DNA from: Bacteroidota bacterium
GTDB lineage: Bacteria > Bacteroidota > Bacteroidia > Bacteroidales > Prolixibacteraceae
Assembly: GCA_030632865.1 (NCBI GenBank)
Contig: DAOVTY010000026.1
Coordinates: 1 to 17,879 of the forward strand
Direction: 5' to 3'
Length of the DNA: 17,879 nucleotides
Within the stretch, counting starts at the first letter, position 1, and every line of letters starts with the position of its first letter. The translations under genes were made by a program, and so were the position numbers. Positions 8,052 to 16,073 of this stretch are shown here, piece after piece. The notes below the pieces were generated by a model. It searched no databases. It was not told where the DNA came from and saw nothing but the letters and a program-made list of their open reading frames with translations.

Positions 8052-9074
8052 ATGGGACTATTTTCATTTTTGACGCAAGAAATTGCAATGGACCTAGGTA
8101 CAGCAAACACAATTATCATTCATAATGATAAAATTGTTGTTGACGAGCCATCCATTGTTGCTATCGATTTAAAAACCGAGAAGATGGTTGCGATTGGCGA
8201 GAAAGCCAAGCAAATGCAGGGGAAAACGCATGCAAATTTAAAAACAATCAGACCGTTGCGTGATGGTGTAATTGCCGACTTTAACGCTGCGGAACAGATG
8301 ATTAGGGGTTTAATAAAAATGATTAACCCAAAACCAAGAATGTTTTCTCCGGCGCTGAGAATAGTAATTGCAATTCCATCTGGAAGTACCGAAGTTGAAA
8401 TTCGTGCGGTACGTGACTCGTCTGAACATGCAGGCGGACGAGATGTTTACATGATATATGAGCCACTTGCAGCTGCAATTGGTATTGGGCTAGATGTTGA
8501 AGCACCAGAAGGAAACATGGTTGTTGATATTGGTGGAGGTACAACTGAAATTGCAGTAATATCGTTGGGAGGAATTGTAACTAATAAATCTATAAGAATT
8601 GCGGGTGATGATTTAACTGCTGATATTATGGAATATATGCGCCATCAGCACAATATTAAAATTGGTGAGCGCACAGCCGAGGAGATTAAAATTCATGTTG
8701 GCTCTGCATTGTCGCAGTTGCAAGAACCACCGCAAGATTTTGTGGTTCAGGGACCAAACCAAATGACAGCTTTGCCAATAGAAGTTCCTGTTTCGTATCA
8801 GGAAATTGCACACTGTCTCGAAAAATCGATCTCTAAAATTGAAACTGCTGTTTTGAGTGCTTTGGAACAAACACCACCCGAATTATATGCCGATATTGTT
8901 GTAAAAGGAATTTGGCTTGCCGGCGGTGGAGCTTTGTTAAAAGGACTCGACAAAAGATTAACAGATAAAATAGGAATTCCGTTTCATATTGCCGAAGATC
9001 CGTTAAGAGCGGTTGTTCGTGGAACCGGAATTGCATTGAAAAATGTTGATAATTTCTCATTCCTGATTCGTTAA
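8052..9074 (+). CDS. mreB: Rod-shape-determining actin homologue MreB
   Basis: A 340-residue bacterial actin. It polymerises in antiparallel double filaments under the inner membrane and guides the elongasome. The actin-fold nucleotide motifs are intact: phosphate-1 MDLGTANT (13-20), EPLAAAIG (137-144), phosphate-2 VDIGGGTTEIAVI (158-170), and the adenosine motif LAGGGALLKGLD (289-300). The N-terminus MGLFSFLTQEIAMD includes the hydrophobic stretch expected to touch the membrane. Length is standard. It is followed by mreC after 23 bases, and the partners MreC, MreD, PBP2 and RodA come in canonical order. The ATG at 8052 is the natural start, since the ATP-binding strand follows almost at once. 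Confidence 0.98.
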   Translation: MGLFSFLTQEIAMDLGTANTIIIHNDKIVVDEPSIVAIDLKTEKMVAIGEKAKQMQGKTHANLKTIRPLRDGVIADFNAAEQMIRGLIKMINPKPRMFSPALRIVIAIPSGSTEVEIRAVRDSSEHAGGRDVYMIYEPLAAAIGIGLDVEAPEGNMVVDIGGGTTEIAVISLGGIVTNKSIRIAGDDLTADIMEYMRHQHNIKIGERTAEEIKIHVGSALSQLQEPPQDFVVQGPNQMTALPIEVPVSYQEIAHCLEKSISKIETAVLSALEQTPPELYADIVVKGIWLAGGGALLKGLDKRLTDKIGIPFHIAEDPLRAVVRGTGIALKNVDNFSFLIR

Positions 9075-9097
9075 TAGTCAGGATTTTCTTTTAAGCA

Positions 9098-9940
9098 ATG
9101 AGAGGTCTGCTCAAGTATTTAATAAAGAATTACGCTTTCCTTCTTTTTATTTTTTTAGAAGTAGTTTCGCTGTATTTTATTTTTAGTTATAACAAGTATC
9201 AAAAAGTACAATACTTGAATTCATCGAACCGAATGACAGCATCGGTTTACAACTCTTTTAATTCTGTTGTAGAATACTTTAAGTTGGCAAAAGTTAATAT
9301 AAGTTTGGCCGAGGAAAATGCAAGACTAAAATCATCTGCTCAGTTGGTTGATACTTTAACTTATGTCGATTCTGTTTCGGCAAATTTTATTCAATTAAAC
9401 TCTAATTACAGATATATTTCTGCTCATGTAGTAAATAATTCAGTTAATAAAACTTTAAACTACATAACCCTGAATAAAGGGCGAAAAGATGGTGTAAAAC
9501 CTGATATGGGAATTGTTTCACCGCAAGGAATTGTTGGTGTTGTAGTTACTGTTCAAGAAAATTTTGCGATGGGTTTTTCGGTACTAAATAGAAGATGGGG
9601 AGCGTCTGCAAAGCTTAAAAAAAGTGGTTACTTTGGACCAATTGAGTGGAGTGGCGGCGATTATCAAATAGCAAAATTATTAGAAATTCCTTTTCATGTT
9701 GAACTTGCCGTTGGCGACACAATTGTTACAAGTAGTTATTCTGCTGTTTTTCCAGAGGGAATAATGATTGGAACTATACACTCTTTTGAAAGGCCAGACG
9801 GAGAGAGTTTTTATCAGATTGAAATTAAGCTTGCTACCGATTTTAAATCTATTTCTTATGTAGAGGTGGTTGATAATTTAGATAAAGCAGAGTTGAGCGA
9901 ACTAGATAACCTGATTGAAAATGGGGCGACAAATAATTAA
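9098..9940 (+). CDS. mreC: Rod-shape-determining protein MreC
   Basis: The 280-residue protein is anchored by one N-terminal helix (about residues 11-30). Next come a coiled-coil segment (about 55-82, including the NISLAEENARLKS stretch) and the periplasmic double beta-barrel domain (about 105-265). That domain carries the family segment LNKGRKDGVKPDMGIVSPQG. MreC binds PBP2 in the periplasm and switches the RodA-PBP2 synthase on. The last 20 bases overlap mreD when its ATG at 9921 is used, which suggests translational coupling. The region after the helix is less conserved than in MreB, as is normal for this family. Confidence 0.93.
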   Translation: MRGLLKYLIKNYAFLLFIFLEVVSLYFIFSYNKYQKVQYLNSSNRMTASVYNSFNSVVEYFKLAKVNISLAEENARLKSSAQLVDTLTYVDSVSANFIQLNSNYRYISAHVVNNSVNKTLNYITLNKGRKDGVKPDMGIVSPQGIVGVVVTVQENFAMGFSVLNRRWGASAKLKKSGYFGPIEWSGGDYQIAKLLEIPFHVELAVGDTIVTSSYSAVFPEGIMIGTIHSFERPDGESFYQIEIKLATDFKSISYVEVVDNLDKAELSELDNLIENGATNN

Positions 9941-10424
9941 ATATGGATTAATGTTTATTGGTCTGGTTTTAATCCAGGTTTTAGTGCTGAATCATGTTCA
10001 ATTTAGTGGTTTTGTAAATCCGTATATCTATATTTTATTTGTTCTTTTGCTCCCGTTAAGTTCTCCGCGTTATGTTGTTCTTATACTTGCTTTTTTGTTG
10101 GGAATTACTATCGATATTTTTTCCAATAGTTTGGGAATTCATGCTTTTGCATCTGTATTTGCTGCTTATTTAAGACCATTTGTAATCAGCCTTATATCAA
10201 ACAGACAAGAGGATATAAGTGATTACCCCGGATTAATGCAAAACAAAATTAGGTGGTTTTTAAGTTATATAACTATTATGGTTATTTTGCACCACACAGT
10301 GCTTTTTTTTATTGAAGTTTTTACTTTTTCCAATTTTGTTTTAACATTGTTTCGCACATTCTTAAGTTCTGTGTTTTCTATATTTGTAATATTTTTAAGT
10401 CAGTTAATAGTTTTCAGAGATTAA
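9921..10424 (+). CDS. mreD: Rod-shape-determining protein MreD
   Basis: A 167-residue, strongly hydrophobic protein with about five membrane helices. Near residues 58-90 it has the MreD-type GITIDIFSNSLGIHAFASV segment followed by AYLRPF, which identifies the family. MreD forms a membrane complex with MreC and tunes elongasome activity. I chose the ATG at 9921 (MGRQIIKYG). A TTG two codons upstream (9915) is in the same frame but less likely. The gene begins inside the mreC coding region and ends 10 bases before the GTG start of the PBP2 gene. Confidence 0.9.
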   Translation: MGRQIIKYGLMFIGLVLIQVLVLNHVQFSGFVNPYIYILFVLLLPLSSPRYVVLILAFLLGITIDIFSNSLGIHAFASVFAAYLRPFVISLISNRQEDISDYPGLMQNKIRWFLSYITIMVILHHTVLFFIEVFTFSNFVLTLFRTFLSSVFSIFVIFLSQLIVFRD

Positions 10425-10434
10425 ATTTTTTAGG

Positions 10435-12252
10435 GTGAATGTTTTATCAAAACGTAAATTTGTAGTATTAGCCATTTTTGCTTTTGTAGGGGTGATATTT
10501 ATTATCAGCTTATTCAGATTGCAGGTTCTCGACTCTACATATAAACAGTATGCAACAAATAATGTTTTACGCCTAGTAACTCAATACCCTGCCCGAGGCT
10601 TGGTTTTCGATCGAAACGGAAAGCTTCTTGTTTATAATAAAACGGCTTACGATCTATTAATTACACCACGCGAAGTTAGTAAATTTGATACTACTCTTTT
10701 TTGTAATTTACTTAACATTTCGAAAGAGGATTTAGAGACAGGAATTTCAAAAGCAACGAAATATTCGAGATACAAACCATCTATTTTAATTAAGCAAATT
10801 TCTCCCGAAAGGTTTGCTGTATTAAAAGAACAACTGTATAAATTTCAAGGTTTTCATACTCAATCGAGAACATTGCGCGAGTACTCAAGCACTGCTGCAG
10901 CACATGCTTTGGGCTATGTAGGCGAAGTTTCTGGCAGCGATATTCAAAAAGATGGTTACTATAAATCAGGCGATTATATTGGAATTAGCGGTATTGAAAA
11001 AACTTACGAAAAACAATTACGGGGAGTAAAAGGTGTAAAAAAGAATTTGGTTGATGTATATAATCGTGTGCAAGGTAGTTACCGAAATGGGGAGGAGGAT
11101 ATTCCTGCACGAATTGGTAAAAATATAACCTCTACCATCGATTTAGATTTGCAATTATATGCCGAACAATTGTTTCAGAATAAAAGAGGAAGTGTGGTTG
11201 CAATTGAACCTTTAACCGGCGAAGTTTTGGCAATTGTTAGTGCACCAACTTACGATCCCGGACTTTTGGTTGGGCGGGTTCGTGGAAAGAATTATTCAGA
11301 GCTTTTGGCAGATACATTAAAACCTTTGTTTAACAGGTCGTTGTTGGCAAAATATCCACCGGGTTCAACCTTTAAACCGTTGAATGTATTAATAGGGTTG
11401 CAAGAGCAGGCAATTCAGCTTTATACGAAGTTTACTTGTTCGGGGCAAGGTTCGAGACCAATTCGATGCACACATGATCATATAACGCCAACTAATGTTG
11501 TTCAAGCAATTCGAGAGTCGTGCAATGCTTTTTTATGGAATACTTTTCGGTCAATTTTGAATAATTCAAAAACATCGGCAGAAGGTTTTAATGTTTGGTA
11601 CAATTATGTTAAAAGTTTTGGAATAGGACAGAATGTAAGTAGCGATTTTTCCAACGGATTAAAAGGTGATTTGCCAACTGAGGAGTATTACAATAATATT
11701 TATGGGAAGGGACATTGGAATGCACTTACTGTACGTTCATTGTCAATTGGTCAAGGTGAGTTGGGAGTTACACCATTGCAAATGGCAAATTATGGCTCAA
11801 TTTTAGCTAATCGGGGTTTTTATTTCGAACCTCATATTATTAAGAAAATTGAGGGAGATTTTATTTCGCAAAGTTTTAAAATTAAGAATGAAGTACAGAT
11901 TAATCAAGAATATTTTAAACCTGTAATTGAAGGTATGTCGCAAACTGTTCACCAAACGAATTTGGTTTATACTTCCAAAATTCCTGACATTGAGATGTGT
12001 GGGAAAACGGGTACTGTAGAGAATAATCAAGGTTCCGACCATTCTGTTTTTGTTGCATTTGCACCTCGCGAAAACCCAGAAATAGCAATTTTTGTTTATG
12101 TTGAAAATGGTGTTTGGGGTTCTCGTTATGCCGCGCCAATGGCGAGTTTAATGGTAGAAAAATATTTAACAGACTCAATTTCATCGAACAGAAAATATAT
12201 AGAAAAAAGAATGATAGATGCTAATGTGTTAAATCCAATTCAACCCAAATAG
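10435..12252 (+). CDS. mrdA: Penicillin-binding protein 2, elongasome transpeptidase
   Basis: A 605-residue class B PBP that cross-links glycan strands made by RodA during lateral wall growth. One membrane anchor lies at about residues 9-28. The dimerisation/pedestal domain includes PARGLVFDRNGKLL (52-65). The transpeptidase domain has all three active-site motifs: Ser311-T-F-Lys314 in PPGSTFKP, Ser362-Cys-Asn364, and Lys524-Thr-Gly526 in CGKTGTVEN. The length is within the usual PBP2 range. The start is GTG, 10 bases after mreD. Only one base separates its stop from the rodA ATG, so the two are tightly coupled, as expected for a PBP2-RodA pair that functions as one complex. Target of mecillinam-type beta-lactams in other species. 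Confidence 0.96.
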   Translation: MNVLSKRKFVVLAIFAFVGVIFIISLFRLQVLDSTYKQYATNNVLRLVTQYPARGLVFDRNGKLLVYNKTAYDLLITPREVSKFDTTLFCNLLNISKEDLETGISKATKYSRYKPSILIKQISPERFAVLKEQLYKFQGFHTQSRTLREYSSTAAAHALGYVGEVSGSDIQKDGYYKSGDYIGISGIEKTYEKQLRGVKGVKKNLVDVYNRVQGSYRNGEEDIPARIGKNITSTIDLDLQLYAEQLFQNKRGSVVAIEPLTGEVLAIVSAPTYDPGLLVGRVRGKNYSELLADTLKPLFNRSLLAKYPPGSTFKPLNVLIGLQEQAIQLYTKFTCSGQGSRPIRCTHDHITPTNVVQAIRESCNAFLWNTFRSILNNSKTSAEGFNVWYNYVKSFGIGQNVSSDFSNGLKGDLPTEEYYNNIYGKGHWNALTVRSLSIGQGELGVTPLQMANYGSILANRGFYFEPHIIKKIEGDFISQSFKIKNEVQINQEYFKPVIEGMSQTVHQTNLVYTSKIPDIEMCGKTGTVENNQGSDHSVFVAFAPRENPEIAIFVYVENGVWGSRYAAPMASLMVEKYLTDSISSNRKYIEKRMIDANVLNPIQPK

Positions 12253-12253
12253 C

Positions 12254-13675
12254 ATGGCAAAACGTAACAATACATGGGCAAATATTGACTGGGTTATCAT
12301 TCTTCTTTTTCTGTTGTTGGTTTTTATGGGTTGGCTAAATATTTATGCAGCAGTATATAACGACGAATTTCAAAGTATATTAGATACCTCACAACGTTAC
12401 GGAAAACAGTTAATTTGGATAGGTGCAGCGTTTATTTTAGCATTTATTATTCTACTTATCGATACAAGTTTTTATGTTTTCTTCTCATATATTTTGTACG
12501 GAGTACTTGTTCTATTATTAATTACCGTTTTGTTTGTTGGAAAAGAGATTAACGGAGCACGATCGTGGTTTACAATTGGTGGTTTTGGCTTTCAACCCTC
12601 AGAATTTATGAAATTTGCAACGGCGCTTGTTCTGGCACGTTACATGAGTGTTTTCGGATTTAAAATCCATAAATTGAAATCTCTTGCAACTATTGCAGCA
12701 ATTATTTTTACACCGGTATTATTCATTTTATTGCAAAACGATACTGGTTCGGCACTCGTTTATTTCTCGTTTGTTTTGGTATTATATCGCGAGGGTTTAT
12801 CTGGCATAGTTCTATTTTTTGGAACACTAATAGCAGTGCTTTTTATTATGGCATTAATAACTCCCGGCATTACACTTTACCTAGTTTTATTGGGAGTTGC
12901 TTTGCTAATTTTTTTAATTCTGAATACAAAGCTAATTCAGTTTGCAAGAATTTTTGCTGCATATTTAATTAGCATAATTTTATTTTTTTTATTGAATTTA
13001 GTTACAGAAACAGAGTACGGTTTGGCAAATGTTTTAATAGCAGGCTCTCTCCTTGGTTCAGTAGTTATTTTGCTGGTAAGTTTGCAAAAACGCCTAAAGA
13101 ACTACGCTGTAATTTCGTTGGTATTTTTAGGATCAGTCCTATTTACACTTACTGTTGACTATGGTTTCGAAAACTTATTGGAATCACACCATCAGGCTCG
13201 TATTAACGAGTTACTTGGAATTGAATCAGATCCGCTTGGTGCTGGATACAACGTAAATCAGAGTAAAATTGCAATTGGTTCAGGTGGATCCTGGGGAAAG
13301 GGATATTTAAAAGGAACACAAACTAAATTTAATTTTGTGCCTGAGCAAAGTACCGATTTTATTTTTTGTACCGTTGGCGAAGAGTGGGGGTTTGCAGGCA
13401 CTTCGGTGGTTATTGTACTTTTTTTAATTCTTTTGATGAGGTTAATATGGTTGGCCGAGCGACAACGATCTGGTTTCTCCCGAATTTATGGTTATTCTGT
13501 AGCAGTCATTTTATTTTTTCATTTTATGGTAAATATTGGTATGACAATTGGATTAATGCCCGTAATTGGCATTCCGTTACCATTTTTTAGTTATGGTGGT
13601 TCTTCGCTTTGGTCATTTACAATTTTGCTTTTTATTTTTATTAGGTTGGATGCCAGTAGATTCGATCAGTTCTAG
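12254..13675 (+). CDS. rodA: Peptidoglycan glycosyltransferase RodA (SEDS family)
   Basis: The SEDS polymerase of the elongasome makes glycan chains from lipid II and hands them to PBP2. Signature segments are present: FQPSEFMKFATALVLARY (113-130), QNDTGSALVY (161-170), VPEQSTDFIF (362-371), and GLMPVIGIPLPFFSYGGSS (433-451). Asp368 in the third segment corresponds to the catalytic aspartate of E. coli RodA. At 473 residues it is about 100 longer than E. coli RodA. The extra length lies around residues 185-310 and looks like additional hydrophobic helices plus a short loop. I believe this longer form is usual in Bacteroidota. It is the last gene of the unit. Confidence 0.95.
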   Translation: MAKRNNTWANIDWVIILLFLLLVFMGWLNIYAAVYNDEFQSILDTSQRYGKQLIWIGAAFILAFIILLIDTSFYVFFSYILYGVLVLLLITVLFVGKEINGARSWFTIGGFGFQPSEFMKFATALVLARYMSVFGFKIHKLKSLATIAAIIFTPVLFILLQNDTGSALVYFSFVLVLYREGLSGIVLFFGTLIAVLFIMALITPGITLYLVLLGVALLIFLILNTKLIQFARIFAAYLISIILFFLLNLVTETEYGLANVLIAGSLLGSVVILLVSLQKRLKNYAVISLVFLGSVLFTLTVDYGFENLLESHHQARINELLGIESDPLGAGYNVNQSKIAIGSGGSWGKGYLKGTQTKFNFVPEQSTDFIFCTVGEEWGFAGTSVVIVLFLILLMRLIWLAERQRSGFSRIYGYSVAVILFFHFMVNIGMTIGLMPVIGIPLPFFSYGGSSLWSFTILLFIFIRLDASRFDQF

Positions 13676-13736
13676 ATATTGTTTTCTATTAGTTTGAAAG
13701 CATGTTAGTATCTTTTTATAATTCCTCTCTTTTTTG

Positions 13737-13744
13737 TATATTTG
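13737..13744 (+). promoter_or_regulatory. Candidate -7 box for the kamA-family gene
   Basis: TATATTTG followed by C fits the TAnnTTTG -7 element. It would start transcription near 13750 and give a leader of about 100 bases that carries the hairpin at 13759-13791. The expected TTTG at 19-23 bases upstream is not clear; a TTTG at 13693-13696 is too far away. Confidence 0.35.
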
Positions 13745-13758
13745 CCTCGCTCAAAAAG

Positions 13759-13791
13759 AAAAATCCTAATTTTTTTTATGATTGGATTTTT
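13759..13791 (+). terminator. Hairpin between rodA and the kamA-family gene
   Basis: AAAAATCC at 13759-13766 pairs with GGATTTTT at 13784-13791, and AAT/ATT pairing extends it past a one-base bulge. The loop is T-rich. It could terminate the purH-rodA transcript. No long T-run follows the stem, and a candidate promoter lies just upstream, so it may instead be a leader structure of the next gene. Confidence 0.4.
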
Positions 13792-13854
13792 GTCGAGACA
13801 GCAGGCAAAATAAACAAATACGACTTTAACAGAGTAGTTCTTTAAATTATATAT

Positions 13855-15150
13855 ATGCAGTATAAACAATATTCACTTCATAATTTCAGGCAAATACCAC
13901 AAATAAATATTCTAACAGAAGAACAAAAATTTGTGATAGAAGTAGTAGGAACAGTGTTGCCATTTAAAACAGATAATTATGTTGTTGATGAGTTAATTGA
14001 TTGGACTAATTTTGAAAACGATCCTATATTTATTTTAAACTTCCCTCAAAAAGATATGCTCGACGAAGCAAGTTTCAGAAAAGTTGCTTCGCTTTTAAAA
14101 AATAACTCGCCTAGAAAAATTGTACAAGAGGAGGTTAAAAAAATAAGGTTAAAATTAAATCCAAATCCTGCCGGACAAGAGAGCAATGTTCCTGTTTTTG
14201 AGGGTGAAAGATTAACAGGTATTCAGCATAAATACAGAGAAATTGTACTGTTCTTTCCAACTCAGGGACAAACTTGTCATGCATATTGTACATTCTGTTT
14301 TAGGTGGTCGCAGTTTGCGTTAAACGACTTTAAATTTGCAATGAAAGAGGCAGATAAATTAGTGCGATATTTAAAGGCAAATCCTCAAATAACCGATGTG
14401 CTGTTTACAGGAGGAGATCCGGCAGTTATGAAAACTCGCTTTTTTGAAGAGTATTTTAATGCTTTAGTTGAAGCTGATATTCCGAACCTGAAAAATATTA
14501 GAATTGGAACAAAATCATTAGCATATTGGCCATATAGATTTACAACTGATGACGATGCGGATGATCTTCTTAATTTGTTTAGGAAGGTGAAAAAGAATGG
14601 AATAAATATAGCTTTAATGGCGCACTTTAATCATCCGCGCGAATTAAAAACCGATGCAGTTCGCGAAGCAATTGAAAGACTTATCGAGGCAGGTGTTCAA
14701 ATTCGTTCGCAATCTCCAATACTGAGGAATATTAACGACAGTGCCGATATTTGGGCAGAAAACTGGGAAGAGCAGGTTGCTTTGGGAGTAATTCCGTATT
14801 ATATGTTTGTGGCTCGCGACACCGGAGCGCAAGATTATTTTGCAGTTTCGTTAAAACGTGCGTGGCAAATTTATAGAAATGCATATAATCAGGTTAGTGG
14901 AATTTGCAGAACGGTTAAAGGACCAAGTATGTCGTGCAGTCCAGGCAAAATTCAAATTATGGGTGTTTCAGAAGTAAATGGCGAAAAAGTATTTGTTTTA
15001 AATTTCTTGCAAGGAAGAGACCCAAGTTGGGTTGGCAAACCATTTTTTGCTAAGTACGATCCTAATGCAATTTGGATTGATGATTTAGAACCGGCATTTG
15101 ATGAATCTAACTTTTTTTACGAAGAGGCTTATTACGAGCTATTGGCATAA
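13855..15150 (+). CDS. KamA-family radical SAM aminomutase, substrate uncertain
   Basis: The 431-residue protein belongs to the lysine-2,3-aminomutase family, PLP- and 4Fe4S-dependent enzymes that shift an alpha-amino group to the beta carbon. The radical SAM cluster motif is Cys141-x3-Cys145-x2-Cys148. Arg150, two residues later, matches the carboxylate-binding Arg of lysine 2,3-aminomutase. FTGGDP (184-189), AHFNHPRE (256-263) and QSPILRNIND (286-295) are family segments, and Lys365 in SPGKIQ fits the PLP lysine. The spacing from PYY (314-316) to Lys365 appears gap-free against the clostridial enzyme. That places Arg321 and Ser358 where Asp293 and Asp330 hold the lysine side chain, so lysine is probably not the substrate. 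An EF-P-modifying EpmB is also unlikely given the length. ATG start; it converges on the ribokinase gene with one base between stop codons. Confidence 0.85.
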   Translation: MQYKQYSLHNFRQIPQINILTEEQKFVIEVVGTVLPFKTDNYVVDELIDWTNFENDPIFILNFPQKDMLDEASFRKVASLLKNNSPRKIVQEEVKKIRLKLNPNPAGQESNVPVFEGERLTGIQHKYREIVLFFPTQGQTCHAYCTFCFRWSQFALNDFKFAMKEADKLVRYLKANPQITDVLFTGGDPAVMKTRFFEEYFNALVEADIPNLKNIRIGTKSLAYWPYRFTTDDDADDLLNLFRKVKKNGINIALMAHFNHPRELKTDAVREAIERLIEAGVQIRSQSPILRNINDSADIWAENWEEQVALGVIPYYMFVARDTGAQDYFAVSLKRAWQIYRNAYNQVSGICRTVKGPSMSCSPGKIQIMGVSEVNGEKVFVLNFLQGRDPSWVGKPFFAKYDPNAIWIDDLEPAFDESNFFYEEAYYELLA

Positions 15151-15151
15151 T

Positions 15152-16063
15152 TCAATTAATTTTAAAATCAGATTTTTTTGGTATCGACGGTTGTGCTCCT
15201 TTTTGTGTAACAGAAATTGCAGCTGCTTTATTTGCAAAACCAATTGCTTCCTCAAAAGAATTGCCGTTAGCTAAACCGGTTGCAAAATAACCATTAAAAA
15301 CATCGCCGGCGGCAGTTGTATCAACAGCATCAACCTTAATAGCAGGTACAAAACCTTCATCACCATTCTTAGATAAATAGTAAACTCCTTTGCTTCCCAA
15401 AGTAATTAAAACAGCTTCTTTAACTTTGCCTAGTAGTTTCTTTGCCGCATCCCTAATGTCATTTTCGTTTGTGGGATCGATACCAATTAATAGCTGAGTT
15501 TCGGTTTCGTTGGGTGTTATAATATCAACTAAATTTAAAAGTTCGTCGCTTAATTGCTGAGCCGGTGCCGGATTCAGAATTGTTTTTACACCATTTTTAT
15601 TGGCGATTTTAAAGGCTGCCTGCACTGTTTCAATAGGTATTTCTAATTGAACCAATAAAATATCAGCCTCTAAAATAACTTGTTTTACTTTTTGAATATC
15701 GTTAACTGAAAGATTTGCATTCGATCCCGGTGCAACAACAATCGAATTTTGTGCAGTTGTCTCGTCAACAATAATTACCGCGACTCCTGTTGATTTTTTT
15801 TCATCGATAAAGATATTTTTTGTGTCGATATTGTCTTTTTTATATCCTTCAATTGCCTTTTTCCCGAAATCATCGTTTCCCACTTTTGCAATAAACGATA
15901 CATCTCCTCCAGCTCGTGCCGCAGCAACTGCTTGGTTCGCACCTTTTCCTCCGGCAATTACATCAAATTCGTTTCCCATTACAGTTTCTCCCGGCAATGG
16001 CATTTTTGCAGATGTTATAACCATGTCGGTATTGCTACTGCCAATAACTACAATTTTCCCCAT
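15152..16063 (-). CDS. rbsK: Ribokinase
   Basis: A PfkB-family sugar kinase that phosphorylates D-ribose at O5 using ATP. From the ATG at 16063 it has 303 residues, close to E. coli RbsK. Motifs: NTDMV (11-15) for sugar contact; AGGKGANQAVAAARAGG (37-53, PfkB signature 1); NPAP (164-167); TPNETE (183-188); and DTTAAGDVFNGYFA (248-261, PfkB signature 2), with Asp254 as catalytic base. The QKGAQPSIP tail (287-295) is typical of ribokinases and helps separate it from fructokinases. An in-frame ATG at 16090 would add nine residues and overlap the permease gene. I prefer 16063 because homologues begin with MGKIVVIGSSN. No RbsD pyranase is present, and the 10-base gap after the permease gene indicates an operon. 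Confidence 0.92.
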   Translation of the reverse strand: MGKIVVIGSSNTDMVITSAKMPLPGETVMGNEFDVIAGGKGANQAVAAARAGGDVSFIAKVGNDDFGKKAIEGYKKDNIDTKNIFIDEKKSTGVAVIIVDETTAQNSIVVAPGSNANLSVNDIQKVKQVILEADILLVQLEIPIETVQAAFKIANKNGVKTILNPAPAQQLSDELLNLVDIITPNETETQLLIGIDPTNENDIRDAAKKLLGKVKEAVLITLGSKGVYYLSKNGDEGFVPAIKVDAVDTTAAGDVFNGYFATGLANGNSFEEAIGFANKAAAISVTQKGAQPSIPKKSDFKIN

Positions 16064-16073
16064 AATATTTTTT

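Noticed and set aside
8323..9060. Three antisense frames opposite mreB
   Set aside because: They mirror the strongly conserved MreB coding sequence and have unlikely compositions (runs of Q, H and F).
13855..15150. EpmB-type elongation factor P lysine mutase
   Set aside because: The protein is about 90 residues longer than EpmB, lacks the expected lysine-recognition residues, and no epmA or efp gene is nearby.
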